Assembly (NCBI RefSeq): GCF_030272615.1
Contig: NC_081408.1
Coordinates: 763,117,673 to 763,181,672 of the forward strand
Origin: Cryptomeria japonica
Lineage: Eukaryota; Streptophyta; Pinopsida; Cupressales; Cupressaceae
Direction: 5' to 3'
Length of the DNA stretch: 64,000 bases
The notes below the pieces were generated by a model. The model made no database searches, was not told the origin of the DNA, and saw only the letters and a program-made list of their open reading frames with translations. Below, one piece after another: positions 1 through 12,660 of this stretch (positions are counted from its first letter, which is position 1; every line of letters starts with the position of its first letter). Both the position numbers and the translations under genes were made by a program.

Positions 1-1273
1 TTTGCACGAGCTGTGGGGGTATATGTACATGTCCCCATGGAGGAGGTGGAGGAGATGGTGATCCTACCGATGTTGATGCGGCCCATGGTGGATATGTTGA
101 TGTTGGCGAGGGTGTAGATGATGATGTCATCTCTTCATAAGTTAATCTCCTGTGCGCAGACGATGATCATCCTATAGATGTACACATTTATTTATATAAT
201 TTACAGTGTAATTTTAAATTCAATATATATACACATATGAACCATAACACGAGTCAATGTTTCTGAACAGAGGAGGGTTCATACCACATCATGGAGGGAG
301 GCCCATCATCTTACCTCGATACCTCGAGATGTCGGTGCCTCATTTATGGTATGAACTTTCATCTAGATGCATTGAAGTACATTTAAAATCAACAATTAAA
401 ACTTGAATTTAATAATGCGTATGCTATTTTTTTTCTATTTTGTAGGGTGTTTCGGGTAACACCAAGGTTGGCAGTTCTCAGTGCCCTGGCCCATCGATCA
501 CTGAGGCTCAGCCTCATATACCCCTAGTATGTTTTTTATCCATTAATTTTGAGTGTTTATATTATATGCTTACTAATTTATGTACAAGTTTGATTCATGC
601 CTATTTTTTGCAATTGTAGGCTTTTGGGTTGTCTGATGATGCATCACGTGTACATCCTCATCCATCAATAACTTTGGCTGCACATCAGACACCATATGTA
701 TGCTTTCTTCCATAAAATTCTTCTCATTATATACTTTATAATTTATGTATATACAAGTTTTATTCGTGCTTTATATATGTTGTTTAGGTCAACACCACTA
801 TCACTCTTGGTATGGCTGTGGGATTGAGCCAAATGCAACCATCGACATTGTCATTTGAGGTCATGATTAAAAAAATTAATTCTAATTTGTCTATTGTGTG
901 CCTGTCTTTTATAGGGATTATCAAAATTGATGTAATGTTTTTTTGTACAGGACCTGGCTGCAACCACTTTTTTTGTTCATGAGAGTGGACCTCCTCGTAC
1001 CACTAAGGGTATTACAGAGCACGGTCCTATGGTAATTTATTTTAAATGTTCATTATTTAATTACTTTATAAGTGAATTATGCAAATCATTTGAATTAAAC
1101 ACACATAACTTCTTCTCATGTTATCTTTTAATAATGTACAGGAGGGTACAAGCACTGATATTGCAGAAACACATGCTGGTGCATCTCAGGAGCACATCCA
1201 ACAAGATGATGCATCTCAGTCATCTTCGCGTGGATTGAAGAGGACTGCATATCAGATGGACGAGAGCTCTTAG
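1..1273 (+). CDS. 3' exons of a spliced multi-exon gene, product unidentified
   Basis: Six consecutive exons can be read on the + strand with GT-AG borders and one continuous frame: 271-348, 446-526, 620-697, 788-859, 951-1031 and 1142-1273, ending at TAG 1271-1273. The five internal exons are 78, 81, 78, 72 and 81 nt, all multiples of three, so every intron among them is phase 0. An earlier exon probably covers the start of the window: one frame at about 4-140 reads as Gly/Asp-rich sequence, but its donor is uncertain. The predicted tail is rich in Ser, Thr, Gln, His and Pro, has no recognisable domain, and ends in MDESS. Such tails occur behind plant mobile domain or transposase-derived proteins, but the catalytic or domain part lies upstream of the window. 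The splice model is seen in the sequence; the function is unknown. Confidence 0.55.
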
Positions 1274-1282
1274 ATTATATAT

Positions 1283-1545
1283 GTTAGAACATGTTATGTT
1301 ATTATATTATGGACTTTTTATGATGACACTTGCTATGTTATCATGACTTGTTATTATGTTATTTGGATTTGTTATTATGTCATTTCCTTGTTATTATTTT
1401 ATCAGGACTTTTTATAATGTTATCAAGTCTTGTTATGTTATTTGGACTAGGACTTGTTATTATGCCATTTCCTTGTTATTATGATATCAAGACTTGTTAT
1501 GTGATTATATATATCATCGGTTGTTATGTGATATCATCATACTAA
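1283..1545. repeat. Degenerate TTATTATGTTAT-type AT-rich repeat
   Basis: Directly after the stop of the upstream gene, short variants of CTTGTTATTATGTTAT recur about ten times with irregular spacing. It looks like a decayed simple-sequence tract in the 3' flank. No protein is supported, although a low-complexity frame runs through it. Confidence 0.5.
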
Positions 1546-3180
1546 AATTTTTAACACAGGCACATGATATGACATTCTAAAACTATTAAAGCCAAAGATT
1601 ATATGACATGCACATATTCTCCAATATCATATTCCATTCTAGAGGCTCGCACATGCACATGATATGACATTATTAAAGATCAATTAACTATGAGTGGAGA
1701 AAAAAATTAACCTAGAACAATGTGATAGGTAGTTTTAAATCTTGCATGTTCACATAAAACTCATCAATTTTGTATAGTAAAATAATAGAACAAACAATGC
1801 AATATAAACTCTAAACTTATTAAAAGAGATGAGAATGATAATTGAAAATGTGATAAATAAGGAATACTCAACTATATATTGGGAATTTATTATGTGTAGA
1901 AAATCATGACACATTGTTGACATTAAGCCAAATCTATTTTCTAATATACATATAAATTAAAGACACACATGACATATATGTAAATGCTTATGATAATGTT
2001 GTATCTATTGACGTGGATGTAATAAAAAATAATTGGTTCATTCTTTTCAATCTAATATGAATAATTACCAATGACTTTTGAACTTGTCATTGAACACAAA
2101 ATCTTAAATGCTAGATCTATATTGGTTTAGCATAAATAGTGATGGGAAACAATTAGCCTTTAAAATTGACATTTTTGAGAGCAATAAAACTAGAATATGA
2201 AAAGATAGGATGAAGTTGTGGAATAGTTCACTAAATGATGTAATTTAAAAAGAATATATATCCTAAATAATTGAATGGGTCATTTTAACAATTGAAATAT
2301 TAATATTCAAAATGAATACTATGGTGGACTTATAACATAGACTTGTTATCATTCATTATTATGTACTTGTTTGTTCATGTAATTGACAAGATGAATTGAT
2401 TTTACGAGAACTCGATTAGAGTAGGACATATACATACATACATATAAACAAACATCAACTTATTTATATTGAATGAAGTTACATCAATTGACATGAAAAA
2501 ATAACTATCAACATAAAAAACTATCATCATCAATTAATGAACATAGGGCCAATGTAGATAGTTTATTTATTTAACAAAAGTAGACAAATAAAATGTTGTT
2601 TATGAAACGAAAATTATATCAATGCACATATGTTCTTCTAGGGGTCCTGCAAAAAAACAAAGAATGTTCAAATGCTATTAAAAGTATATATTTAAAAGTA
2701 AAGTTCAATTTACGCTACAAAAAGTTAAATGTATTTTATTCAGTCTAATGTACTCACAAAGTTGTATCTATGTCATCCATGCCATCAAGTTGTACTTGAC
2801 ATCTCAATACCAAAATTTCATTTTACCTATGTATATAACAACAATATGTATGTTAAAGCGACAAAGACAAAAAATTATCATAATTAAATTGAATTCTAGG
2901 ACCTTATCTTTTATTACCATATAACAACAATAAAAGAATTGCACTCACCTAGTATTACAACTTTGATTAGCCAAAAGTTGTAAAATGCACAAGTTCAGTT
3001 TCATCCATGTTACATAAAGTTGTACTTGACACTTGAACACCAAATTAATTAGCTACATGTATAAGAATAAAGAAGACATATATACATATAGAAAGTTACA
3101 TATAAAAAGTTCACACAATTAACACAAACTTACATGCATAAATTTGATTCAACCTAATGTACCATTTGCATCCTCTCTCT
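1546..3180. other. AT-rich spacer with no recognisable gene
   Basis: Strongly AT-rich sequence with no convincing coding frame, RNA gene or mobile-element end on either strand. At 3150-3220 the minus strand has a short frame beginning MEEHEAIIDALQ that could be a frameshifted C-terminal tail of the transposase-like pseudogene just to the right; this is only a suggestion. Confidence 0.4.
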
Positions 3181-5845
3181 TCTGCAGTGCGTCTATGATT
3201 GCCTCGTGCTCTTCCATTGAAAGTGTCCATAATACCTTATTAGTAAGTCTCCCTTTGTATCTTTCTAATTTGATGTTTGTTTCCACCACCAAATGAGAAT
3301 AGTGTATAATCTTCTTTTCTGATTGGTAGTCTTGTTAGGTATTTGTGTAGCCATGTGCTAACTACCACAACATATCCAATTGGATACTGAAAACCATCAT
3401 CATCGACTTGATGACATATCAACTTTTTCTTAGGTTCTACACATCTAGCTAGTGAATACTCAGTCTGCTCATCATTATCCTCATGTGCAACAACAACATA
3501 CACATGTCTTGGAAAACAAAATTAAGTATATGTAGAAATAAAACCTGTTAGAATTCATAATTCAAATACAATCATAAATTATATGACAATACATAAATAA
3601 TATAATTTAAAGTTATAAACAAGAAATTGAATTAAATTACCAGGTTGTATGAGGTCTGAAACATGATCATAATCTTCTGATGCAAATGCATGATCTGGGT
3701 CTTCATTTCTTCTAACATCTTGATATTGTGTCTCACTAGGTGTTAAGGATTTTTGATGCCATTCTTCAACCCATTCCATATTCTCACATTCTTCCCAATC
3801 ACTTGCAACAAAAAATTGACAAAAACATGCGAGCTCCCTAGTCCATATAGTCCAAGTGTTAGAATTAGAACTCTTAAATGAATGCAATCTAGTTGACCCA
3901 TTGATTGTATCACAATCATATCTTGGAAGGATATTATCCTCATCAACTATCCAGAAGAAACATCTGATTGTAGAGTTATGATTTGATCTCGTTGATAAAG
4001 TTGCACTACACCAATCGACAATTGCACTTGCATTTTTAAATTTATCTTTTTCCTTGAATTTGAGTTGCTCTCTACAAAGGGCTCTCTTAACACATGCACC
4101 GAAACCATCATGTTCTCCTTTCCCATGTCCAGCCTAAAAAAAAATCCACATGTGTTCGATATTAGTTTTCTTATGTATCCTACTCAGCCAATAAAACATT
4201 CTAGCATTCTTGAATTGCCCTGTGCAATTATATGACCATATTAGATGTTGTGTCATTTGAATTTCTCTCTCCCTCAAATTCTCATCAAAGGTCTTGAAGC
4301 AATACTGGACAAAATTTGATGAGTGTTATTTATTATCACTCATATAGAAATGGCACTCTCTCAAAATTTTACGATCCTCTTCTGTACTATCAGGTGCATT
4401 CCTATAGACAATATGAACAAAAATTGCTACTTGCACCGAATTGTAATATTGTGATTGGACCTTATCTTGTGGTGCAAGAGTGTAGTTCTCTGCAAATTCA
4501 ACGACCGAAAGTATACTACCAACAAGAAATGTATTCTTACATATTCGAAACTGGCCATCGAGCCATCTAACATTTTGAAAGTGTTTAACATATTTAGGTA
4601 CGATCTTACTCTTAAATTCACTCATAAATGCATGAACAATAACTTTTTCAGTAATTAGATCACACCGTCTTCCAACCTTTCCATCCTTCAATGGATACTA
4701 AACATTTTTAAATCTTTTTTCATCAAGTAATTGTTGTCCAAAACCAATTAAAATATTTTCATGCAAACATTCATCCAACAATGCAAGATTGCCAGATATA
4801 TCACATACACTAGAACCACATGCATTGGAAAGAAAATATTGCTCATTAGGTGGGTTGCAAAACAAACTTGATATAAACTCCTTTATAGTTTCAGGTGGTA
4901 TATTTATACCACATTCTTGCAACATTCCATTACTATGCATGGTAACATGTATACATCAAAATACATCATAATGGTAATGAAATTGAACATGAGTTTTGCA
5001 ACAACATGTGACTCTTTGCTTGTTAATCTGAACATACCAAGGTTTACACTTTTCAAAAGACCTTTGACTAATGCTAATAGTTAACACCTTATCATCCAAA
5101 TTTTTTTTGTACAATTCAGTTTGAGTCATGTCCAAAAGGTGTTTTGGATGTGGATCATGAATTTTTGACCCAACTCTTAATTTAAGCACATCTCTAGCAT
5201 TAGGTGATACTCTCGTATTATCATGCCAAAATTTTTCGATCAAAGTTTTGACTTCACTAGTAAGTTTCATATCAGACCTTGGTAGTCTAACACTAAAAGT
5301 CCACAAATTGTTTGCTAGATCAATTTAAAAGTTAACTCTTCTCTTTACAATGCTTGACAAAGTTTTACGATGAATATTAAGATATCCACTTAAATGCTAG
5401 TCATCATTCTTTTATCAGAAGTTGTTTTTCTTTCTAAAGTTGTTGTTATTGCTCGTCGTGCCACATTCCAATCTTTAGAATGAATTTTATTTCCAATTGT
5501 ATCAAAGGCGCTAGCAACAGTCGATACAACTTGTTTTAAAGATGCGTCCTTCTTCTTGGGTTTGACATAAAAGCCTAACTTCTTCATCACTTTCCAAATT
5601 TTAGTCATTTTAATTAGTTGTAACATTAATTGATATTGAAACCCAAATTTTTTATTATAAAAAAATTGTCTAAACAATCTATTTGCATGTGCCCTAATCT
5701 GTCTCCATGAAACCAAGCTAGGAAGATTGTCTAGCACATCACTCTTAATTTGAAAATATGCATTCATTTCATTATCATTCAAACATGTTTCTTTTTCAAT
5801 TGGTGTTTACATGTCTACATCCACATTATTGATTTCAAATGCCGG

Positions 5846-5925
5846 TCAATTTTCAATTTCAATTTCAGTTTCAATTTCGGTTTCAATTTCAGTTTCAATT
5901 TGAGTTTTACTTTCATTTGGGGTTT
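5846..5925 (-). repeat. Short coding repeat (Ile-Glu-Thr-Glu units)
   Basis: Within the transposase-like pseudogene, a 12-bp unit is repeated about five times. On the + strand it reads as TTTCAATTTCAG-like units and on the minus strand it encodes IETE steps. It is a simple expansion in an acidic linker between N-terminal and central blocks. Confidence 0.6.
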
Positions 5926-6039
5926 GATTTTCAATTGGGGTTTGATTTAATGAGTAACTTGCTTCTACTAAATCACCAATTTGTTCATGAGAATAAACAT
6001 GGGGCTGTAAAGACATACCTGCATCCAATAATGAATTAG

Positions 6040-6044
6040 AAGAT
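6040..6044. repeat. Target-site duplication AAGAT of element A (left)
   Basis: AAGAT directly precedes the LTR start TGTTAG at 6045 and matches AAGAT at 38233-38237, directly after the LTR end CAACA. Five base pairs is the usual duplication length for Ty3/gypsy integrases. Confidence 0.9.
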
Positions 6045-6170
6045 TGTTAGGTCCATATAAAATTTCCATTTCATATATGTCCTTGCTCAGAGTAATGCCT
6101 TTCCAATCCGTTGGTCAAGTCATTTGCTTAATTTTCCCCACATAAGTCGGCCATTGTTAAGTTTCACTAC

Positions 6171-6226
6171 GTTGAACTTGAACCTTGAACTTGAACCTTT
6201 TTTTGGTTCAAGGTTCAAAGTTCAAC
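6171..6226. repeat. GAACTT-rich inverted repeat in the LTR (hairpin 1)
   Basis: Left arm 6171-6197 (GTTGAACTTGAACC...) pairs with right arm 6205-6226 (GGTTCAAGGTTC...GTTCAAC) around a short T-rich loop. The 3' LTR has the same structure at 17197-17239 with a shorter left arm, so the hairpin is a family feature. Position near the LTR start suggests the U3 region. Confidence 0.75.
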
Positions 6227-6302
6227 GAGCGTTGTTTTGAATGTTTTTTCCCTTTCGCGCGATTTTGAAGTTTTTGCGGGTCCTTGTCGGCATTTTACAT
6301 TC

Positions 6303-6356
6303 TTTGAACCTTGAACTTGAACCTTTTTTTTTTTTGGTCTAAAGTTCAAAGTTCAC
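6303..6356. repeat. GAACTT-rich inverted repeat in the LTR (hairpin 2)
   Basis: A second copy of the design about 100 bp downstream: TTGAACCTTGAACTTGAACC, a run of about 13 T, then GGTCTAAAGTTCAAAGTTCA. In the 3' LTR (17315-17381) the GAACTT units are expanded by two copies, as in microsatellite slippage. Confidence 0.7.
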
Positions 6357-6916
6357 GATTTGTCATGTTAATTCTATGTTATGATTGTTTTGCAATGTTA
6401 AGAATTCATGTATTGGTTTCTCGGTAGACATGTTACTTGGCGCGAGGTGACGACGCGCATTTCAAGAGATGATTAACGGCTGCAAAAGAGAAGGATATTC
6501 TTTCTCTAATGATTTGAAATCTGTCATTTATAGCAAGTATGTGTGAGGATCCATAGTGTCAGAAGTGAAGTGATCTAGCATTTAAGGCAAGTTCCGATAC
6601 AATCATTTCAGAGTAAGGCCACACGAACGAAGAGTAAGGGAGATAGTTTGTGGTAATGATGGGTAGGATTTTTCTCGGCTTTAAAACTGAGTAGATGTCA
6701 CATCGATATTATTATTTTCTTGAGAAGGTTTTGAGAAGGAGTTTTCAGAGCGGGAGAAATAGACTGTGATAGGGGTTTGCAAAGGACAAAGGAAGGTATG
6801 TTCGACAACTTTCTAAATTCTTGCAGTTTGTTTTAAGATCTGGGTATTCTATTAGCTGTTTGTTTCCGTTTCCACTTTCCTTCCTTACCTGGGTTGATTT
6901 GAGAAAATCACGAGCT

Positions 6917-9900
6917 ATGAGACCTATTTTTCCCAAATTAGTGAGCTCGTCTTCCCTTGTAACCACCTTACTAGAGTTAGGTGATACACCATTAGTCCAA
7001 CTGGATTTAGACGATTTTCTAGAAAGAGTCCGGAATCCAGACACAGATCCTATGAGGAGAGATGTTGTACAGAGTGGGTTATTAGAAGCGGCCGCATTTC
7101 CTCCAGCTGCCCCTTGCCCTAAATTAGTTATAGAATGTATGAATCACTATGACAAGGGTAATAGATGCATAAGGAAGAACAATGGTGAGGTTTTGTTATC
7201 CATAGATAGACAGATAGTAATGGCATCTATGGGTATCCCACACCGGGAAACTTATGAAGATTGGACAATTGGAAAATCCTATGGAATTTTCTCTGGGAAA
7301 AGGCAGTATTACAGAACTGTTATTGCACAGAATTGGCTTCTGAAATTCTAGAAAGGGGGTTCAAGGCTGCCGAGGCCTTTAACCCGTGAACATTTAATTC
7401 CTGCAATCTGGGACTTGGTAGTATTGTTGAGCTGAGTAAAGGGTAATTCCCACTCCTTTCATTGGGAGGATAGGATGTATTTCTTCATCTAGGTCACTCT
7501 AGATAAGAATCGATTCATTAACTGGGGAATTGTTATAGCGGAAAGGTTGCATGAAGGTTTGAGTAATTACCCTGGGATGGTGAACTTCCATATGTCTTCA
7601 TACCTGTTATATATGCTTGCTTGTGTGAGAGAGTGGTCTGGACTGTCCCATGTAAAATGGGTTCAAGGCATAAAGATTTATGAGTATCATCCTAATTTGA
7701 CCTTGAAAGGGCATGTAAATGACTATCTATGCTGGAATGATATTTTTGCCAAGAGGTTGACCTTTGAATTACAAGGTAACTTGCATAGGAGGATGTCTAC
7801 AGAAGCCATTGAACTTGTTAACATTTATGGCAGTTTCTTTACACAGTTTAGTCACTTCACTTACCTAAGGGTTGGAGGATTTAAAGGTGAACCCTTTAGG
7901 CTACCCAGGTATGCTTCAGACTCCTATATTTTGATCGAAGTTTCCAGGCAGCTTGCCTATGTTGCAAGGGATTATGGTCAGGACTTAGACACAAGTGGAA
8001 TTTTTCCCATTGATTTTTGTCATTACAGCTATAGGTCTGTCTCTGATGCGTTGAACCTTGAGCTAGAATTTAAGGGATTACATTTGAAGACCTTTGTAAA
8101 AAGGGTTAATTTTGATAACAAAGGTTTTATCGCCTAGTATGTAAAGAGGATAGTGCCTGATCAACATGTGTCTCAATTAGAAGATTATTGGGAAGGTTGC
8201 TCGGATGAATTTTAAGTGAGGAAGAGGAGTTGGTCGAGGTTAACCTTGAAGCAAATCCATGACATGAAATTGCCAATGGACACTTCAGGTGTCACCACTG
8301 GTGATGAGGATATACTTGACTCTGAGTTTATGAAGCGGGTGCATGATGAGCCTCTTCCAGAGGTAGATTGGAGTAAAAAGATGGAAGATAGTATTTAGAC
8401 ACGCACCTTCAACATGATTTGTAGGACAAAAAATTGGCTTAGGAGTTGCCGTTTTCAGCTGGCAAGGGCAACCAGTTCAAGAAGCAAAAGTGGGAAGAAG
8501 AATACCACAAGCAAAACTTCCATTTTAACTAACATTCCTGTTTCTGTTGCAGGAAAAAGACAGGCAAGGATCAAAGAAGAGAAACATGACACGAAGGTTG
8601 GGCTTGCTATTGGTGGTCAAATTACAAGGTCAAGGTCCAAGAAGAGTTTTCAGCTACTGGCTCCCCATCTCATTCTTGATCTAGACACAGAGGAAGCACT
8701 GTGCAAAATGGCGTCCCTTGTTTCTGATGCAGACAAAGCTTCAACTGACGTAGACACTACTTTCCAGGATTCAGGGATGCTTGATATCCAGTCTCATGCA
8801 GATAGTGCTACATTGCCACCCTCAACAGGATTTCCACCCATGTCATCTAAGGAACTGACTCTGGCACCCAAGTGGTTAAGTGATTCAATCACTAGGAAAA
8901 GGAACATGGTTCCAATTTTAGTATCGATGGAGGATGCTGTGAGCAAATGTCTGGGAAAGTCTACAAAGCCCAAAAATTTAAAAATGGAGGCCATGATTGA
9001 TTTTGATGAAGGCACGAAGCATTGGACCGGAAACATTGCCAAACCTGCGTCTGACAAAGATGTTGTTTTTGCTTCAGAAGCAGACTATGCTATTGAACGG
9101 GTTGATTTGGGGGTCGGAACCAGAGCCGTTGATGTGAAACATCAGGAGACTTCGACTAAACGAATTATCTCTCATACTTGGAAAGATGAAAGAGACAAGG
9201 CTGAGTTAAAGCAAAATTTAATGCAAATGGCTCATTATATTCATGCTCTACAGAATAGCCCATTGCCGTTGTCTCAAAGTTCAGGACCATTTAGCCCAAA
9301 ATCACCTAGTAATCAGAAATTCTTTGATGAGGTTCAACGAAACATGATGATTGCCGAGGTCTTCTCCGAATGGCTCATGTCAATCATGCATCAAGCGATC
9401 AATTACATAACGGATTTAGTCCAAATCTTCAAAGATGAAAATGAAGTCACCATGGCATTGGACTCTGACTTAATCTCATGACAAAAAGAGAAAACTAAAT
9501 GGGCAGTGATTTCAAAACAGATGCGTGATATTCAGCGTTATGGTCTGATGAATTTTCTTGCAGAAAATCAAGTGCCAGGGTTAAATGATGATGTAATATT
9601 TATTTGTAAAGAGAGTATTGAATTGCGCAACCAGATTATTGAATAGGGCCATAATGAATTGGCCAGTCTGTGTGGCGAATTAACAGCTCTAAGGCCGACC
9701 ATGCAGAAGGATCTGCATTGCGTGGATGTTCAATTGCTTAAGGAAGATAACGAAACCCTGGAAGATACCACAAAGATGATTAATTAGTTTAGCAGTCACA
9801 TTAAACAAATCAAAGTGGAATAATCCTTGGCTGTGGATGATTTCACGAGGATTTCCAAAGTGGAGTCGATGCTCACAGTTTGTCTTGATCACCTAGATTC

Positions 9901-10099
9901 TCATAGAGACAAAGTGCAGATGGTGAAGAGAAAGAAGGAGCTATGGAAGCAGAGAGTAATTCACATCAGTTTGCCACACATAATCGTAAGTCGAGAATTT
10001 TCAAAGGTGCATCGAGAGTGGAGTGCAGTGAAGGCGGTGATGGTGTCTATCCAAAACACCAACCCGAGCGATCACACCGGGACTGAGCACACGACATGA
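6917..10099 (+). pseudogene. LTR-encoded long ORF, 5' LTR copy (1,060 codons, unknown function)
   Basis: A single frame runs from ATG 6917 to TGA 10097-10099, entirely inside the 5' LTR. It is broken here by ten in-frame stops (7349, 7433, 7490, 8135, 8213, 8396, 9479, 9644, 9785, 9821) but has no net frameshift. The N-terminal third (LSIDRQ, AMGIP-like, YEDWTIGKSYGIF) faintly resembles plant transposon-associated and mobile-domain proteins; this is a weak impression. The middle (about 8400-8700) is basic and Ser/Lys-rich. The C-terminal ~200 residues (LEDT, KRKKELWKQR) look helical or coiled-coil. Ogre-type elements are known to have an extra ORF before gag, and this may be its counterpart, but here it lies within the repeat itself. 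The function is unknown. Confidence 0.7.
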
Positions 10100-10811
10100 C
10101 TAGCACTGCTGGCAGTTGTTCGCCAGCGAGTCTAATCATTTTCTTTAGTTTCGGTTATGCAGTTAGGGTTGTTTTCTGTTAACTCTTACGAGTTAATTTT
10201 ACTTTGGTTAAAAACTATTGGTCTGGTGACCTATATATATGTTTTGTAATGACTTTGAAAAGGTTCACTAAGTTTTTGAAAAGACTATCTTTTAAATTAG
10301 CTATAGATATTGTGTATGCAGAAGGTGGATGTTCATCAATGAATGAAAATCTCATTAACGGTTCTCTTTGATCTAAAATCTGTGCGTTTGTTATTTTTGG
10401 AATTTGATTTCTGTGAAAATCTGTTTCAAGAAAGGAACCATTATACTTTCTATGTGTGTAGAAATTATTAGCAAATTTTATCTTTAAAAGCCTTTTCATT
10501 TGTTTTAGTGTATGCATGAAGTTTGTTGGCTTTATATAGAGAGTTATATATGAATCAGTGCTTGCACTCATTTTGTATTGACTGGTGAATGCAATTACCT
10601 TTGAGTACTTCTGGTGAAAATCATCCTATTGATTGTGTGTACTTTGGAGCTGATTGAATATTTATTAGAGGGAGCTGTACCTAAATTCAGAGGTTAATCA
10701 AATATAATGATTTTCCAACTGATTGGTAAAGAATTTGTCTTTCTTTACGTGAGTCAAAATATGCAAGCTTATTTAAATAAGGAAAGACCAATCTGTTTAC
10801 CAACAGATTTT

Positions 10812-10829
10812 TGGTGACTCTGCTGGGGA
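10812..10829 (+). promoter_or_regulatory. Primer binding site of element A
   Basis: TGGTGACTCTGCTGGGGA starts six bases after the LTR end. The leading TGG fits pairing to a tRNA 3' CCA end. Similar sites are typical of Tat/Ogre elements; I cannot assign the tRNA with certainty. Its position fixes the 3' border of the 5' LTR. Confidence 0.85.
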
Positions 10830-10891
10830 AGAAAAAGAACAATTGATTTTAAAACAAGGTCATCATTACAGTTATGCTTTGTTCTTCATAA

Positions 10892-12660
10892 ATGGTGTTG
10901 GCTCTTGAAGGGTTTTTGCCTGTTCTGCAACCAAATTTAAACTGGGTACAAGAAGAAGAAAGTAACATTACCTCTGAGCTGGATACTCTAGCTTGGAGGC
11001 ATAGAATAAGTCGAGCAGAATATGACAGAATAAGTGCTCTGCTCAGCGAAATAGAAAGACAAGCAGATCAACCCATGTTAGTTTTTGAAAGGGTAATGGT
11101 GCCTAGGGTTTTCTTTATTCACGTCCCTTATAATCAATTATAGGAACCCTAGATGTTTGTTACTTTGATTGTTCCACACTGGATTCCAGGCCATATACTA
11201 GATCCCAAAGAAGGGAGGGTGTATCTGATCTCGTCTTTGAAGAACTATAGAATTTAACTTACCAACCTACCTTCTCGTCTCAACAAAGGGCAATAAGTAG
11301 ACCCCCATCCTCATTACCATCATCACTTGCGTCTTCAATTTGCCAAGCCTTGGTCCTACACGATGTTGCCTTACCAATTTCATTTAACCCTACCCCTCTT
11401 AATATCATACTCCCAATGGCAGCCAATAACCCATGGGGGGTGGCTGTAGGCCCATTGAATTTAGGTTTGAACCTTAACCCCTTACCAAAAGCTGCTAGGG
11501 ATCATTTACCTAAATTTAGCAGAGACGGGATGGTCACTGTAGATGAGCACCTGAATGCTTTCAGTGTAGCCTATGGAGTAATAGCAGTTCAACATGAAGA
11601 TGTGGCTATCAGGCTGTTTATTCAGACATTGACAGGAGTGGCGGCTGATTGGTTTTATCACCTGCCGAATAGTGTGATAATGAACTGGAAGGACTTGAAG
11701 ACAAGATTTGAAGCTAGATTTAAGGTAGCTGAAGACAAACACTCCCTCCTAGCTCAGTTATCCCAGTTGAAAAAGGAACTTCTTGAATCCATGAGGGACT
11801 TTGTAGTGAGATTTGATAGCATCCTATATAAGATTCCGGTTAACCAAAAACCTTCAGATGATAATCTCAAATGTTTTTTTATTAATTCTATGTCCTCTGA
11901 AATAAGTTTCCTGATTCATAGGCAAAGGGTCGTAGATTTGAATGCCGCTAAAACTCTCACAGTTGAATTAGAGGATGATTTGATCACTACGAGCAAATGG
12001 AAAAGAGAAGTGCAAACTTCTAATGCCCAACCCACTACTTCCTCAGATCCTGTTATCCAACGGTTAATGAATGATGTAAATGCCCTTAAGAGGTAGGCCC
12101 CCAAAGCAAGTACTTCCTATTCACAACCATATCAAGATATTCCTAGGAGATATCCTAATCAACAAGAAGGAGGTGGAGGAAGACAATTACAGCTACCCCC
12201 TGTACAACAAAGACTTGCTATTGAGGCACCACCCTCCAAGGCGAACTCTTGTGTGTTTCATTTAACTGATGAACATGATGGTTCTTCCTATCCAGAGATG
12301 GTTCGTTTTTCCCAAATGATCAGTAAAGGAGAGACAATCTTAGAAGCTGATGAAGGAAGTTCCCAAAGTATGCCTAGCAACTTTGAAATTCATTATAATG
12401 AATATGTCTCCGACTTAGAAAGGGGAGGAAATATGTTGGTTTCTTTGGAAGATTCTTCATACGCAATTCTTACAAGAACTCAACAAAGTTTGAAATCTCA
12501 AGATGTGATAACACCGGTTCACAACACTGTGAAAGGGAAAGAAGTTTTGACCCGTCAGGGAGGTATATCAAAAATTGTTCAAGAGGTTGCTTCTTCTAGT
12601 TTTGATTCTTTTACTAACCCTTTTGATATCATTGAATTTTGCAAGACATCTTGTGTTTAG
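10892..12660 (+). pseudogene. Element A gag (capsid/nucleocapsid), decayed
   Basis: Gag is the structural protein of the virus-like particle. The main frame starts about 11350 and contains a retrotransposon gag domain (DHLPKFSRDG, ADWFYHLPNSVIMNWKDLKTRF, QLKKELLESMRDFVVRFD). A preceding piece, 10892-11143, lies in another frame (LAWRHRISRAEYDRIS) and is probably the N-terminus separated by a frameshift. Stops at 12094 and 12658 (TAG, likely from CAG) interrupt the frame, which otherwise continues directly into protease. No clear CCHC knuckle is visible. Inactive. Confidence 0.75.

Larger units (their letters stand above)
3240..6044 (-). pseudogene. DDE-transposase-like gene, C-terminal and central part (decayed, split by element A)
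   Basis: Read on the minus strand from 6044 down, a series of frames forms one protein broken by stops. It starts with an acidic Ile-Glu-Thr-Glu repeat (about 5846-5900) and a conserved block with VSPNARDVLKLR and HPKHLLDMTQTELY (about 5100-5230). Next come a segment with WSYNCTGQFKNAR (about 4210-4250), AGHGKGEHDGFGA (about 4100-4140) and a C-terminal YSLARCVEPKKK / DDDGFQYPIG block (3380-3470). This order matches uncharacterised DDE-like transposase proteins of eukaryotes; I cannot name the superfamily. The frame is interrupted several times, for example a TAG immediately before AGHGKG and a stop after the repeat. Sequence between about 3510 and 3640 is non-coding and is probably an intron. 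The N-terminus continues at 38458, on the far side of element A. A dead transposon gene is likely. Confidence 0.6.
6045..10805 (+). repeat. 5' LTR of element A (4,761 bp)
   Basis: Starts TGTTAGGTCC and ends ACCAACA, directly before the primer binding site. Its length equals that of the 3' LTR once element B is removed (both 4,761 bp). The first ~870 bp are non-coding and hold two GAACTT-rich inverted repeats and a TTTAAAA box near 6680. A 1,060-codon frame occupies 6917-10099. The last 700 bp (10100-10805) are non-coding AT-rich sequence with no separate gene. LTRs of this size are known for Ogre-type elements. Confidence 0.9.
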
